DNA of 64,000 bases from Actinospica sp035493475 (GCA_035493475.1 DATJIF010000186.1:1-64000), one strand, 5' to 3'. Positions 41,426 through 51,234 are shown, counted from the stretch's first letter. A program made the numbers and translations. Notes: generated from the letters alone by a model not told the origin.

Positions 41426-44023
41426 ATGACCCAGGCGGAGACCGGCGGTGAGATATCCGTGGACGCGGCGGCCGAGGCGAGGCCGCCGAAGCGCTACGTC
41501 CCCGAGGGTCTGACCCGCCGCTGGGTCCGTGCGGGAGTCGCCCTCGCCCGCGTCGTGCGCGAGGCCCCGTTCACGCTCGTGCTCATCGCCGCGCTCTGGA
41601 TCATCGCGCTCGCGACCCGCAGCCTCGCCTACGGTCCGAGCGACCAACTGCTCGGCCACGTCGGCCTCGACACCACCGCGATCACCTCCGGCCGCGTCTG
41701 GACGCTGCTCACGTACACCTTCTGGTGCCAGAACGTCTGGGCCTACCTGGCCAACACGGTCCTGATCCTCGCGTTCGTCGTACCGGCGGAGCGGCGACTC
41801 GGCACGTGGCGCACGATCGGCCTGCTGGCGCTGTGTCAGATCGGCGGCGCGCTGATCGGAATCGGCGCGGTCGAGGCCGGGTCGGCGGCCGGAGACCTCT
41901 GGCTGCAGAGCACCGTCGGCGCCGAATACAACACGACGGTCGGCGCGTCCGTCGGCGTCGTCGGCGTCGGCCTGGCACTCAGCGCACGCATGTCCACGCT
42001 CTGGCGCCGCCGAACCCGACTGCTGCTCGTCATCGGCACACTGCTGTTCCTGTTCTACGACGGCGGCGTGCTCGACATCTCCCGCGCCTTCTCCGCGCTC
42101 ATCGGCCTCGGCGTCGGGCTCCTGTTCCTCCAGCGCGGCTCACGGCGGTTCCGGCTGGCGAGCTCGCACGCGGAGACGCGCGTCCTCGTCGCCGTCTTCG
42201 CGCTCACCTCGGCGCTCGGACCGCTCATCGCGTGGATCACCAATAACCCGTACGGCCCCATGGCCATCCTGGTGAACCTGTTCATCGACGAGGCGCCGAC
42301 CCAGGACGACATCCACGACTACTGCACCAAGGCCTCGGACTACTACGACCCCGTCGCCTGCCGCGCCAGCCAGGCCGAGCACGTGCTCGCCGGAACCCCC
42401 GCGATCCTGGTCCTGTTCGTGCCGGTCCTGCTGCTCGGCGTCATCGCCTACGGCCTGTGGCGGGGGCGGCGGATGGCCTGGTGGGCCGCGATCGTCTGCG
42501 AGGTCGTGCTCGGCACCGTGACCGTCCGGTACGCGCAGATGCTCGTCGACCTGACCGAGGGCCAGCCGGACGAGCAGGGCGTGCCGACCGCGATCAAGAT
42601 CTACACCGGTCTGATCATGTGCATTCCGGTCGGCGTCGTCATCGTCCTGCTGCTCACGCGCCGCCACTTCGCCCTGCGCGCGCCGCGCTGGACCGCCCTG
42701 AAGCTGCTCGGCACGCTCGTCGTCACCTTCGTCGCGGTCGGCGCGCTCTATGTGAACTTCGCCTACCAGGTGCGCGTGCAGTGGGACCCGGACGCGACCG
42801 TCAGCGCCCTGCTCGCCGACTATCCGAAGCGGCTCTTCTCACCGACCTGGCTCACGCTCGTCAACGAGAACACGGCCGCGCTGATCCCCGAAGGCGGGAT
42901 CGCGAAGGCGCTGTACATCGCCGTCGGCCCGGTCTTCTGGGTGATCGCGCTCGGCGGCCTGCTGCTGACCTTCCGCCGCACGGCGATCCGCGGCGCGGGG
43001 GAGAAGGCCACGGCCGACCGGCTGCTGACGAACTTCGGCGGCTCGGCGCTGTCCTACATGACGACCTGGCCGGGAAACGACTACTGGATCAGCCCGGACG
43101 AGACGGCCGCCGTCGCCTACCGCGTGATCGGCGGCATCGCGCTGACCACGGGCGATCCGTACGGCAAGGCCGAGTCGCGCGCGGCGGCCGTCGAGCAGTT
43201 CACGCGGTACTGCGACAGCCAGGGCTGGAGTCCGTGCTTCTACAGCGTCACGGACGAGACCCGCACGGCCACCGACAAGCTCGGCTGGAGTTCGGTGCAG
43301 GTGGCCGAGGACACCGTGCTCGACCTGCCGGACCTCAAGTTCAGCGGCAAGAAGTGGCAGGACGTGCGTACCGCCCTGAACAAGGCGGGCAAGGTCGGGA
43401 TCACCGCGCAGTGGTTCACCTTCCCGACCGCGCCGCTCAGCGTGCAGCAGCACATCAGGGAGCTGTCCGAGGAGTGGGTCGCGGACAAGGGCCTGCCGGA
43501 GATGGGCTTCACCCTCGGCGGGCTCAACGAGCTGCAGGACCCGCGGGTGCGCTGCCTCGTGGCCCTCGACGAGGACGACCGGCTGCACGGCGTGACCAGC
43601 TGGCTTCCGGTCTATCAGGACGGTGAGCCGGTCGGCTGGACGCTCGACTTCATGCGCCGCGCGGCGGACGGCTTCCGCGGCGTGATGGAGTTCCTGATCG
43701 CCTCCGCCGCGCTCGGTTTCCAGGAGGAGGGCGCGCACTTCCTGAGCCTGTCCGGTGCCCCGCTGGCCCGGATCGACCGCGGAACCCAGTCGGTGCCGCT
43801 CCAACGCGTCCTCGACGTGGCCGGAAAGGCGCTCGAACCGGTCTACGGATTCCGCTCGCTGCTCGCGTTCAAGGCGAAGTTCCAGCCGCAGTATTTCCCG
43901 CTCTACATGTGCTATCCGGACCCCGCCGCGCTCCCGGCGATCGGCAACGCCATCGGCCGCGCCTATCTCCCGCACACGAACGCCGCCCAGATGGTCCGGC
44001 TGAGCAGAAAACTGATGAGTTAG
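41426..44023 (+). CDS. Rhomboid-like membrane domain fused to MprF-type DUF2156 domain
   Basis: 865 residues. Residues 50-240 form a six-helix rhomboid-like bundle (GRVWTLLTYTFWCQNVWAYL). The rhomboid nucleophile motif GxSG reads GASVG, so protease activity is doubtful. More helices follow to about residue 525. From about 535 the protein is a DUF2156/LPG-synthase-like domain in a GNAT double fold: FGGSALSYMTTWPGNDYW, LGGLNELQDPRVRC and the conserved end LPHTNAAQMVRL. Such proteins transfer Lys or another amino acid from tRNA to phosphatidylglycerol and flip it, which lowers envelope charge. It is in a sortase-led operon. Confidence 0.85.
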   Translation: MTQAETGGEISVDAAAEARPPKRYVPEGLTRRWVRAGVALARVVREAPFTLVLIAALWIIALATRSLAYGPSDQLLGHVGLDTTAITSGRVWTLLTYTFWCQNVWAYLANTVLILAFVVPAERRLGTWRTIGLLALCQIGGALIGIGAVEAGSAAGDLWLQSTVGAEYNTTVGASVGVVGVGLALSARMSTLWRRRTRLLLVIGTLLFLFYDGGVLDISRAFSALIGLGVGLLFLQRGSRRFRLASSHAETRVLVAVFALTSALGPLIAWITNNPYGPMAILVNLFIDEAPTQDDIHDYCTKASDYYDPVACRASQAEHVLAGTPAILVLFVPVLLLGVIAYGLWRGRRMAWWAAIVCEVVLGTVTVRYAQMLVDLTEGQPDEQGVPTAIKIYTGLIMCIPVGVVIVLLLTRRHFALRAPRWTALKLLGTLVVTFVAVGALYVNFAYQVRVQWDPDATVSALLADYPKRLFSPTWLTLVNENTAALIPEGGIAKALYIAVGPVFWVIALGGLLLTFRRTAIRGAGEKATADRLLTNFGGSALSYMTTWPGNDYWISPDETAAVAYRVIGGIALTTGDPYGKAESRAAAVEQFTRYCDSQGWSPCFYSVTDETRTATDKLGWSSVQVAEDTVLDLPDLKFSGKKWQDVRTALNKAGKVGITAQWFTFPTAPLSVQQHIRELSEEWVADKGLPEMGFTLGGLNELQDPRVRCLVALDEDDRLHGVTSWLPVYQDGEPVGWTLDFMRRAADGFRGVMEFLIASAALGFQEEGAHFLSLSGAPLARIDRGTQSVPLQRVLDVAGKALEPVYGFRSLLAFKAKFQPQYFPLYMCYPDPAALPAIGNAIGRAYLPHTNAAQMVRLSRKLMS

Positions 44024-44037
44024 CGGAGCCGGCCGCG

Positions 44038-45384
44038 TCAGGGCACGAGCATCGTCTGCCGCGCGAGCCAGTCGAGGTTCCGCTCCAAGCCCGGCCGCCA
44101 CACCTGCCAGCCGTGGCCGCCGGGCAGCTCCTCGTAGACGACGTTCATGTCCGCAGCCTGGCACGCCGCGAAGACTTTCCGCTGCTGTGGACGATATGTG
44201 CCGTCATCCGAGCCTGCGACGACCACACCGTGCAACTCGGGGAACTTCCTCGTCTTCATGACCGTAAGAGGATCAACGGCGAGAAACGCGGCCTTGTTTC
44301 CGCCGAAGGCCTTGTCGACGCTCTCCTGAAAGGTGCCGAGCGTCGGCTGATCCTGACCGGAGATGGAGATGAAGTCATGGAACACGCTCGGCCGGTTGAC
44401 CGCGAACTGCAGCGCGCAGGTCCCGCCGTAGGAGAGCCCCGCGACGGCCCACTGCGCCGGGTCGGTGTCGACCTGGAAGGTGGACTTGACCCAGTCCGGC
44501 ACGTCCTCGGTGAGGTACGTCTGGGCTTTGCCGAGCCGGGAGTCCATGCACATCGGGTTGCCGAACTCGGAGCCCGTCGCGTCCGCCATGACCACGACCG
44601 GGGCCAGCCCGTGGTGCCGGGAGGCGTAGCTGTTCATCATGTTCACGATGTCGCCGCCGTCCACCCAGTCGCTCGGCGAGCCCGGCTGCCCGGCGAGCAG
44701 CAGCAGGACGGGCAGAGCGGGCCTCGGCGTGGCCTGGTAGGCGGGCGGCAGGTAGATCCAGGCGTCGCGCGCGTGGAAGCCGGAGTGCGTGGCCGGGATC
44801 GCGGCGGAGGTGAGCGTGCCGGCCGCCGGCATGTCCGCCGGAGCGTGCCAGACCTCGGACAGGTACGTCCCGGCCGGCGCGACGACGAGCGGCTTGCTGC
44901 CGGTCACGTCCTTCAGCGGCGTCGCGGTCGTCGTCAGGGACCTGAGCGCGTCGCGCAGGGTCGGGTACTGGTCGTAGACCCGGTTGATCTGGTTGAGCCC
45001 GAAGACCGCCGCGACCAGCATCGCGACCCCGGCGAGCAGCTTCGGCCGCCAGCCGGGCCGCCGGAACAGCTGCACGAGCCCGAGCGCCAGCGCGCCGAGG
45101 ATCACCCCGATCCAGACGACCACGTCCGTCGGCAGGTCGTCCGGGAAGGGCCGCCAGACCCGGTCCACGAACAGCCCGATGCCGAGGGAGACCAGCGCCG
45201 TCCCGAGCAGGATCGCCGGGACCCAGCGCGCCCACCAGCGCGGCTCGCGCCCGTAGACCAGTGCGAGCAGCGCGGCCAGGCCCAGCAGCGTCAGCAGGAG
45301 AGGAGTGAACCCGGAGACGATCGACCAGTCGAGCGGCCCCTCCGCCAGGACGACACGCCCGGAGCCGGGGACCACGTCACGCAT
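44038..45384 (-). CDS. Membrane-anchored esterase (D/MyT-like alpha/beta hydrolase)
   Basis: 448 residues. Four membrane helices at the N-terminus (TPLLLTLLGLAALLALVYG, VPAILLGTALVSLGIGLF and two more) precede an extracytoplasmic alpha/beta hydrolase of the esterase D/antigen 85-like family. The nucleophile elbow is VAGLSYGGTCAL and the catalytic His is in PGGHGWQVW. In mycobacteria this fold transfers mycolic acid; here an acyl or peptidoglycan-related substrate is more likely. The start is ATG 45384. It converges with the DUF2156 gene, 14 bases apart. Confidence 0.85.
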   Translation of the reverse strand: MRDVVPGSGRVVLAEGPLDWSIVSGFTPLLLTLLGLAALLALVYGREPRWWARWVPAILLGTALVSLGIGLFVDRVWRPFPDDLPTDVVVWIGVILGALALGLVQLFRRPGWRPKLLAGVAMLVAAVFGLNQINRVYDQYPTLRDALRSLTTTATPLKDVTGSKPLVVAPAGTYLSEVWHAPADMPAAGTLTSAAIPATHSGFHARDAWIYLPPAYQATPRPALPVLLLLAGQPGSPSDWVDGGDIVNMMNSYASRHHGLAPVVVMADATGSEFGNPMCMDSRLGKAQTYLTEDVPDWVKSTFQVDTDPAQWAVAGLSYGGTCALQFAVNRPSVFHDFISISGQDQPTLGTFQESVDKAFGGNKAAFLAVDPLTVMKTRKFPELHGVVVAGSDDGTYRPQQRKVFAACQAADMNVVYEELPGGHGWQVWRPGLERNLDWLARQTMLVP

Positions 45385-45477
45385 GATCAGCACCTTAGTT
45401 AAGCGATCGGCTCGCGCGCACCTCGACACGGCCGTTCCAGGACGTTCTGGGCGGGTATGGGAGGCAGACTTGTCGGT

Positions 45478-46266
45478 GTGACACCGATCGAGTTGATGTA
45501 CCGCGCCTCCGACGTCGACGTGGACGTCTCCGTGCACGCGGAGAACAGCGGCAGCCGGACCGTGCAGTTCGCGATGCTGTGCAGTTTCGTCGGCACCTTC
45601 ATGCTGACCCGGCTTGTGGTGCGGATGATCCGGTCCGGCGTCGGGCCGTTCGGGAACGTCAAGGTGGGCTCGGTCCACGTGCACCATCTCGTGCCGGGCA
45701 TCGTGCTGATGCTGGTGACCGGCCCGATCCAGTTCGTCGTGGCGCCGCACGGGGCCGTGCGCACGGTGCTGGCCTGCGTCTTCGCGGCAGGAGCCGCGCT
45801 GACGCTGGACGAGTTCGCGCTCTGGCTGCACCTGACCGACGTGTACTGGGAGGAGCAGGGCCGCAAGTCGGTGGACGCCGTGGTGCTGGTGGCCGGGCTC
45901 GGCACGCTCGGCCTCGTGGTGTCCAACCCGGTCGCGCGCACGGAGGGGGAGAGCCTGTGGTTCTACTTCGCGTACCTCTTCCTGACGCTCGGCTTCGTCG
46001 TCGTGGCGCTGTTCAAGGGGCGGCTCTTCCTCGGCCCGGCGGGCGTGCTGCTGATCCCGCTCGGCATCTACGCCGCGCTGCGGCTGGCCAAGCCGGGCTC
46101 GCCCTGGTTCGACCGCTTCTACCGGGCCGGGTCGAAGAAGTATGAGAAGTCGGTGCGCCGGGCCTCGCGCATCAACCTGGAGGACCGGGTGAAGAAGTTC
46201 GTCAGCGGCATGCCGCACCCGGCGAACAACTGGCACCTGCCCGAGCGGAATAAGTCTGACAAGTAG
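45478..46266 (+). CDS. Six-helix membrane protein of unknown function
   Basis: 262 residues from GTG 45478 (gggaggc lies 12 bases upstream; ATG 45457 is an alternative). Membrane helices are visible at FAMLCSFVGTFMLTRLVV, HHLVPGIVLMLVTGPIQF, AACVFAAGAALTLDEFALW (approximate) and three more. VHVHHLVPG and TLDEFALWLHLTDVYW bring conserved His and acidic residues into the membrane, as in metal-dependent integral enzymes. The cytoplasmic C-terminus is basic. The acetate kinase gene follows 15 bases later. Confidence 0.75.
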   Translation: MTPIELMYRASDVDVDVSVHAENSGSRTVQFAMLCSFVGTFMLTRLVVRMIRSGVGPFGNVKVGSVHVHHLVPGIVLMLVTGPIQFVVAPHGAVRTVLACVFAAGAALTLDEFALWLHLTDVYWEEQGRKSVDAVVLVAGLGTLGLVVSNPVARTEGESLWFYFAYLFLTLGFVVVALFKGRLFLGPAGVLLIPLGIYAALRLAKPGSPWFDRFYRAGSKKYEKSVRRASRINLEDRVKKFVSGMPHPANNWHLPERNKSDK

Positions 46267-46281
46267 AGGGAGGATGGACGC

Positions 46282-47517
46282 ATGAAGCAGGCCGTGCTCG
46301 TGCTCAATGTCGGCTCGTCGTCGATCAAGTACCAGCTACTCGAACTCGACACCGACATCGACACCGACTCCGGATCCCGACTGGCGACCGGCCTCGTCGA
46401 CCGGATCGGCGACAGCGAGGGATCCGGCAAGCTCACGCACAGACAGCCCGATGCCGAACCGTACGAGGTCACGACCCCTTTCGCCGACCACGAACACGCT
46501 CTCGCCGCCGTCCTGGCCGCATTCCGCGACGCGGGGCCCGACCTCGACAAGATCCGGCTCACGGCGGTCGGCCACCGCGTCGTGCACGGAGGATCGGAGT
46601 TCACCGAGGCGACCGTGCTCGACGAGGCCGCGCTCGCCAAGATCAGGGAGCTGATCCCGCTCGCGCCGCTGCACAACCCGCCGAACGTCACCGGCATCGA
46701 GGCCGCCCAGCGCGCCTTCCCCGGCGTGCCGCAGGTCGCCGTGTTCGACACCGCATTCCACCAGACGCTCCCGCCCGCCGCGCACACGTACGCCGTGCCG
46801 AGCGAGTGGCGCGACCGGTACGCCGTACGCCGCTACGGCTTCCACGGCACCTCGCACGAGTACGTCTCCCGCCGCGCCGCCGCGTTCCTGGGCCGCGACC
46901 TCGCGGAGACCAACGTGATCGTCCTGCACCTGGGCAACGGCGCGAGTGTCAGCGCGATCGAGGGCGGCCGCAGCGTGGAGACGTCGATGGGCCTCACCCC
47001 GCTCGAAGGCCTCGTCATGGGCACGCGCAGCGGCGATATCGACCCGGCGATCCCCGCCTACCTCGAACGCGTAGCCGGGCTCGACGCAGCGTCCGTGGAG
47101 GAGGCGCTGAACCGAAAGAGCGGCCTGCTCGCCCTGGCCGGCAGCAACGACCTCCGCGACGTGGACGAGCAGGCGGACGACGGCGACGCGTCCGCCCAAC
47201 TCGCCATCGACGTGTACTGCCACCGAATCCGCAAGTACGTCGGCGCCTACTACGCGGTCCTCGGCCGAGTGGACGCGATCGTCTTCACCGCCGGTGTCGG
47301 CGAGAACGACTCCCGCATCCGCGAACGCAGCCTCTCCGGCCTGGAGCGCCTGGGCATCGGAATCGACCCCGCCCGCAACGATTCCCCTGCCCACGCCGAA
47401 CGCCTCATCTCCCCGGATGACGCCGAAGTCGCCGTGCTCGTCATCCCCACCGACGAGGAAATCGAGATCGCCCGCCAGGCCCTCGCCGCGCTCACGGCGG
47501 TCAGTTCTTCTTATTAG
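46282..47517 (+). CDS. ackA: Acetate kinase
   Basis: 411 residues, a normal length. The enzyme interconverts acetyl phosphate plus ADP with acetate plus ATP. The ASKHA motifs are VLNVGSSSIKYQLLEL, the catalytic region RYGFHGTSHEYVS, HLGNGASVSAIEGGRS and the late FTAGVGENDSRIRE. The usual partner phosphotransacetylase (pta) is not adjacent, so acetyl phosphate may come from phosphoketolase or another source. It stands just behind a membrane protein gene. Confidence 0.96.
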   Translation: MKQAVLVLNVGSSSIKYQLLELDTDIDTDSGSRLATGLVDRIGDSEGSGKLTHRQPDAEPYEVTTPFADHEHALAAVLAAFRDAGPDLDKIRLTAVGHRVVHGGSEFTEATVLDEAALAKIRELIPLAPLHNPPNVTGIEAAQRAFPGVPQVAVFDTAFHQTLPPAAHTYAVPSEWRDRYAVRRYGFHGTSHEYVSRRAAAFLGRDLAETNVIVLHLGNGASVSAIEGGRSVETSMGLTPLEGLVMGTRSGDIDPAIPAYLERVAGLDAASVEEALNRKSGLLALAGSNDLRDVDEQADDGDASAQLAIDVYCHRIRKYVGAYYAVLGRVDAIVFTAGVGENDSRIRERSLSGLERLGIGIDPARNDSPAHAERLISPDDAEVAVLVIPTDEEIEIARQALAALTAVSSSY

Positions 47518-47575
47518 CCGCTCCGCTCGGGTGAATACGGGTGACTCCGGCCCGCGCGGCCGCGTTGGGCCCGTC

Positions 47576-48016
47576 ATGGACGTGGAGAACCTCGACGCTC
47601 TCAATCCCGCAGAACTCGACGAGTTGCTCGAACGCGCGCTGAATCCGCAGGTGCCGGTCGAGCTGCTCTACGCCGTCCTCGAACGCATCGGCCCGGCGGC
47701 GGATCCGCGCGGGAAGGGGCCGCTGCCGCCGTCGTCGCCGGACACCGAGCAGACCACGGTGATGCCGCCGCTCGCCATGGCGCCGCAGCCCCCGCGCGGC
47801 GCCGCCACCGACCGCGCCGTCCGCCCGGAGCGCCCGAAGCAGCAGCCGCCGTCTCCCAATGCCAAGCAGCAGGGTGCACCGCCACAGAAGCCTGCGACCT
47901 CGCAACTGGGTCCGCTGAATCATCCGAAGCCCGCCTCGGCTGCCGCGCAGCCGTCGCGCGGTGCGCACGCTCCCAGCCGTCGCGTCGCGCCACCGCCCGG
48001 CGAACCGAAGAACTGA
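47576..48016 (+). CDS. Proline-rich low-complexity protein
   Basis: 146 residues from ATG 47576. An acidic helical start (MDVENLDALNPAELDELLER) leads to a 100-residue Pro/Gln/Ala-rich tail (PPLAMAPQPPRGAATDR). There is no signal peptide or membrane segment. I recognise no domain. The first 40 residues could fold; the rest should be disordered. It may be a cytoplasmic adaptor, but that is only a guess from composition. Confidence 0.6.
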   Translation: MDVENLDALNPAELDELLERALNPQVPVELLYAVLERIGPAADPRGKGPLPPSSPDTEQTTVMPPLAMAPQPPRGAATDRAVRPERPKQQPPSPNAKQQGAPPQKPATSQLGPLNHPKPASAAAQPSRGAHAPSRRVAPPPGEPKN

Positions 48017-48128
48017 TCGCTCCGAACAGGGCGGATGTATCCACTCCCTGTTTTGTTCACTGGCGTTTCACCGCCATGACACGAATCTTGTCTGGACAAG
48101 TGGCGGCGGTGGCGGCAGGTTGCTCAGC

Positions 48129-50195
48129 ATGTCTCCGATATCCCGTCGTACCCTCGGGCACGCAACCCTGGCATTGGCCACCGGAGCGGCGCTCGGCGTC
48201 GTTCCGCTGCGCGCCTCCCGCGCCCAGGCCGCATCGACCGGCACCATCACGGACGTGAAGCACGTGGTGATCCTGATGCAGGAGAACCGCAGCTTCGACC
48301 ACTACTTCGGCACCCTGCAGGGCGTGCGTGGCTTCGCGGACCGCGCGGCCGTCCAGTTGCCCGGCGGCTACAGCGTCTTCAACCAGCCGAACGGGTCCTC
48401 GCGCCAGTACCCGTGGAACCTCAGCAACGGCTCCGGCAACATCTTCGCCAGCGCCGAGACCCTGGCCCAGTGCGACGGCTCGCTCGACCACGGCTGGTCG
48501 ACGCAGCACGAGGCGTGGGACGGCGGCAAGATGGACGACTGGATCTCCGCCAAGGGCTCGAACCGCACGATGGGGTACCTGACCCGCTCGGACATCCCCT
48601 TCCACTACGCCCTCGCCGACGCCTACACGATCTGCGACGCCTACCACTGCTCGATTCTCAGCGCGACCGGCCCGAACCGCACCTACCTGTGGTCCGGCAT
48701 GATCGACCCGAACGGCACCGCGGGCGGCCCGGCGTACGACGGCGGGTCCGAGTCGGGGCTGAGCTGGCAGACGTACGCCGAGGCGCTGCAGGACGCGGGC
48801 GTGTCCTGGAAGGTCTACCAGGTCGCCAGCGACAACTTCGGCGACAACGGCCTGGCCTACTTCAAGCAGTTCGCGAACGCGGCCACCAGTTCGCCGCTGT
48901 ACCAGAACGGGATGTCGTCGGTCGCCTCGACGACCGGGTCCACGCCGACCGACATCGCCGCCGCCATCAAGAACGACGTGGTCAACGGCACGCTGCCGCA
49001 GGTGTCCTGGATCGTCGCGAACCAGCAGTGCTCCGAGCACCCGGACGCCCCGCCGGAGGATGGCGCCCAGTTCGTGCACGAGGTGATCACGGCGCTGTCC
49101 GCCGACGCCGACGTGTTCGACTCGACCGTGCTGTTCATCAACTACGACGAGAACGACGGCTTCTTCGACCACGTGCCGCCGCCGGTCCCGCCGGCCGGCA
49201 CCGCGGACGAGTTCATCCAGAACGGCACCCCGATCGGCCTCGGCTACCGCGTCCCGATGCTGATCGCCTCGCCGTGGACGCGCGGCGGCTGGGTCGACTC
49301 GCAGACCTACGACCACACCTCGGTCATCCGCTTCATGGAGACCTGGACCGCGGCCATCGGCACCCCGGCGACCTGCCCGAACATTTCCGCCTGGCGCCGC
49401 GAGGTCTGCGGCGACCTGACCGGGGCCTTCGACTTCGCGAACCCGGTCTACGGCCTGCCGTCCACCCTCCCGGCCACCACGTCGACCATCAGCCAGTCGC
49501 TGTGCAACATCGAGCTGAACCCGTCCGCGGACACGAACGCGCTGCCCGCCCAGGAGTCCGGCACCCGCTCGGCGCGCGCCCTGCCCTATCAGCCCGACGG
49601 CTACGTCTCCTCGATCCAGTACGGCTCGAACGGCCAGATCCTGCTCTGGCTGAAGATGGCCAACGAGGGCGGCCAGGCCACCAGTGCGGCCACGTTCGCC
49701 GTCTACGCCAACGCCGACCGCAGCGGCGGACCCTGGCAGTACACGGTCCCGGCGCACTCGTCGAGCGGCGACGGCGTGGTGACCGACTACTTCAACATCG
49801 GCAGCGGCTACGGCAACGGCGCCTACGACCTGACGATGACCGGCCCGAACCGCTTCCTGCGCCGCTTCCAGGGCAACGCGACCACGTCCGGCCAGTACGC
49901 CGAGGTCACCAGCTACTACGCGCCCTCGCCGGACCTGAACGAGCAGTCGCTCTGGCTGACGATGAAGAACTCCGGCACCTCCGCGGTCACCTTCACCGTC
50001 ACCTCGAGCCACTACCGCACCGACGGCCCGTGGACCTACACCGTCGCCGCCGGAGCCAGCGTCTCGGACTACTTCAACCAGGTCGCGTACTGCAACGGCT
50101 GGTACGACTTCACCATCACGGTCAGCGGCGACTCCTCCTGGTCGCGCCGCTTCACCGGCCACATCGAGACGGGCTCGACCAGCGTCACCGGCTGA
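48129..50195 (+). CDS. Exported phosphocholine-type phospholipase C
   Basis: 688 residues. A twin-arginine signal SRRTLGHATLALATGAAL opens the protein. The phosphoesterase domain (about residues 40-450) starts VKHVVILMQENRSFDHYFGT and has ISDCNDAYHCSILSATGPNR-like metal sites (ICDAYHCSILSATGPNRTYL), FINYDENDGFFDHV and YDHTSVIRFME. Two copies of the C-terminal DUF756 domain follow (about 500-590 and 600-680). It should be exported by Tat and cleave phosphatidylcholine or sphingomyelin. ATG 48129 is chosen for the Tat motif. Confidence 0.92.
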   Translation: MSPISRRTLGHATLALATGAALGVVPLRASRAQAASTGTITDVKHVVILMQENRSFDHYFGTLQGVRGFADRAAVQLPGGYSVFNQPNGSSRQYPWNLSNGSGNIFASAETLAQCDGSLDHGWSTQHEAWDGGKMDDWISAKGSNRTMGYLTRSDIPFHYALADAYTICDAYHCSILSATGPNRTYLWSGMIDPNGTAGGPAYDGGSESGLSWQTYAEALQDAGVSWKVYQVASDNFGDNGLAYFKQFANAATSSPLYQNGMSSVASTTGSTPTDIAAAIKNDVVNGTLPQVSWIVANQQCSEHPDAPPEDGAQFVHEVITALSADADVFDSTVLFINYDENDGFFDHVPPPVPPAGTADEFIQNGTPIGLGYRVPMLIASPWTRGGWVDSQTYDHTSVIRFMETWTAAIGTPATCPNISAWRREVCGDLTGAFDFANPVYGLPSTLPATTSTISQSLCNIELNPSADTNALPAQESGTRSARALPYQPDGYVSSIQYGSNGQILLWLKMANEGGQATSAATFAVYANADRSGGPWQYTVPAHSSSGDGVVTDYFNIGSGYGNGAYDLTMTGPNRFLRRFQGNATTSGQYAEVTSYYAPSPDLNEQSLWLTMKNSGTSAVTFTVTSSHYRTDGPWTYTVAAGASVSDYFNQVAYCNGWYDFTITVSGDSSWSRRFTGHIETGSTSVTG

Positions 50196-50417
50196 GCTGG
50201 ATCGAAGTCCACCTCTAGACGAAGTGCCGTGAGGGAGCGTTTGGAAAGTAGCGTCGGATCAGGCCGCGGTGTCTGACGCGTGCGCTCGCAAGGCGCAGGG
50301 GCGGGCGCATACTCGGTCGTCTGTAACCGCTCCTGCAACGCCGCGAGCGTGCGTGGCAGGCGCCGCGGACCCGGCGGTACTTTTCAAACGCGACCGAAGC
50401 GCGCACTATGACTCACC
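50196..50417 (+). promoter_or_regulatory. Structured intergenic region with inverted 14-base boxes
   Basis: GCGTTTGGAAAGTA (50237-50250) returns inverted as TACTTTTCAAACGC (50378-50391), 13 of 14 matching, 127 bases apart. Between them GCGTCGGA (50251-50258) can pair with TCTGACGC about 13 bases on. The region is the leader or promoter area of the GntR gene at 50418. Either two binding sites or a large stem is possible. Confidence 0.4.
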
Positions 50418-51161
50418 GTGGACGAGGTGACGACGAGCGCGGGGACGATCGACGGTTTCCCGACCTTCCAGGCGGTGCGCACCGGCAACGCCTTCGAGGA
50501 GACCGTCGAGCGGATCCTGCGCTCGGTCAAACTCGGCGCGATCCGTCCGGGGGAGCGGCTGCCGCCGGAGCGCGAGCTCGCGGCGCAGCTCCGGGTCAGC
50601 CGGGACACGCTGCGTGAGGCCATCCACGCACTCGCCGCCGAGGGCATCGTGGCCAGCACGCGCGGCCGCTCCGGCGGTACGCGCGTGCTGCGCCGCCCCG
50701 GACCGGTGCCGCCCGAACGGCTCCCCGACCTGCTGAGCGACCTGCCCGGCGGCCTCGAGGACGCGCTCACCTTCCGGCACGTCGTCGAGACCGGCGCCGC
50801 CGAGGCCGCCGCCAAGCGCCGCCTCAACCCCGCCGAACGCAGACTGCTGACCCAGCGCATGGAGGCGGCCGAGCACACCGAGGTCGCCGACTACCGCATC
50901 GCCGACACCCGCTACCACCTCGCGCTCGCCGAACTCTCCGGCTCCTCCCAGCTCGCCGCCGCGGTCGCCGAAGCCCGGCTGCGCGTCAACGACCTGCTGG
51001 ACGCGATCCCCATGCTGGAGGCCAACCTCCGGCACTCCGCCGAACAACACCGACTCATCAGCGCCGCGATCCTCAACGGCGACGCCGAGACCGCGCGCCG
51101 CGCCATGGCCGAACACCTCGAAGGAACAGCCGTCCTGCTGCGCGGCTTTCTCAGCAGCTGA
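50418..51161 (+). CDS. FadR/GntR family regulator of the gamma-glutamyl amine genes
   Basis: 247 residues. The winged helix is at about residues 25-100 (GAIRPGERLPPERELAAQLR, VSRDTLREAIHALAAEGIV, then the wing RGRSGGTRVL). The FCD domain has DTRYHLALAELSG and EQHRLISAAILNGDAETARR with its metal-binding positions. Start GTG 50418. It lies upstream of the glutamine synthetase-like gene and the palindrome at 51185, so it probably controls that set. Confidence 0.92.
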   Translation: MDEVTTSAGTIDGFPTFQAVRTGNAFEETVERILRSVKLGAIRPGERLPPERELAAQLRVSRDTLREAIHALAAEGIVASTRGRSGGTRVLRRPGPVPPERLPDLLSDLPGGLEDALTFRHVVETGAAEAAAKRRLNPAERRLLTQRMEAAEHTEVADYRIADTRYHLALAELSGSSQLAAAVAEARLRVNDLLDAIPMLEANLRHSAEQHRLISAAILNGDAETARRAMAEHLEGTAVLLRGFLSS

Positions 51162-51184
51162 CACGACTCTTGACTTTCGCTGCG

Positions 51185-51208
51185 TAATGGACGAATCTCC
51201 GTCCAATA
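51185..51208. promoter_or_regulatory. Operator-like palindrome before the glutamine synthetase-like gene
   Basis: TAATGGACG (51185-51193), AATCTC, CGTCCAATA (51200-51208): arms match in 8 of 9 positions. A TTGACT hexamer lies at 51170-51175, and the dyad covers the region where the -10 and start site should be. The divergence of function suggests binding by the upstream GntR protein. Confidence 0.55.
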
Positions 51209-51234
51209 GCTTCTGCTGCCCTGGAGGGGTGCGC

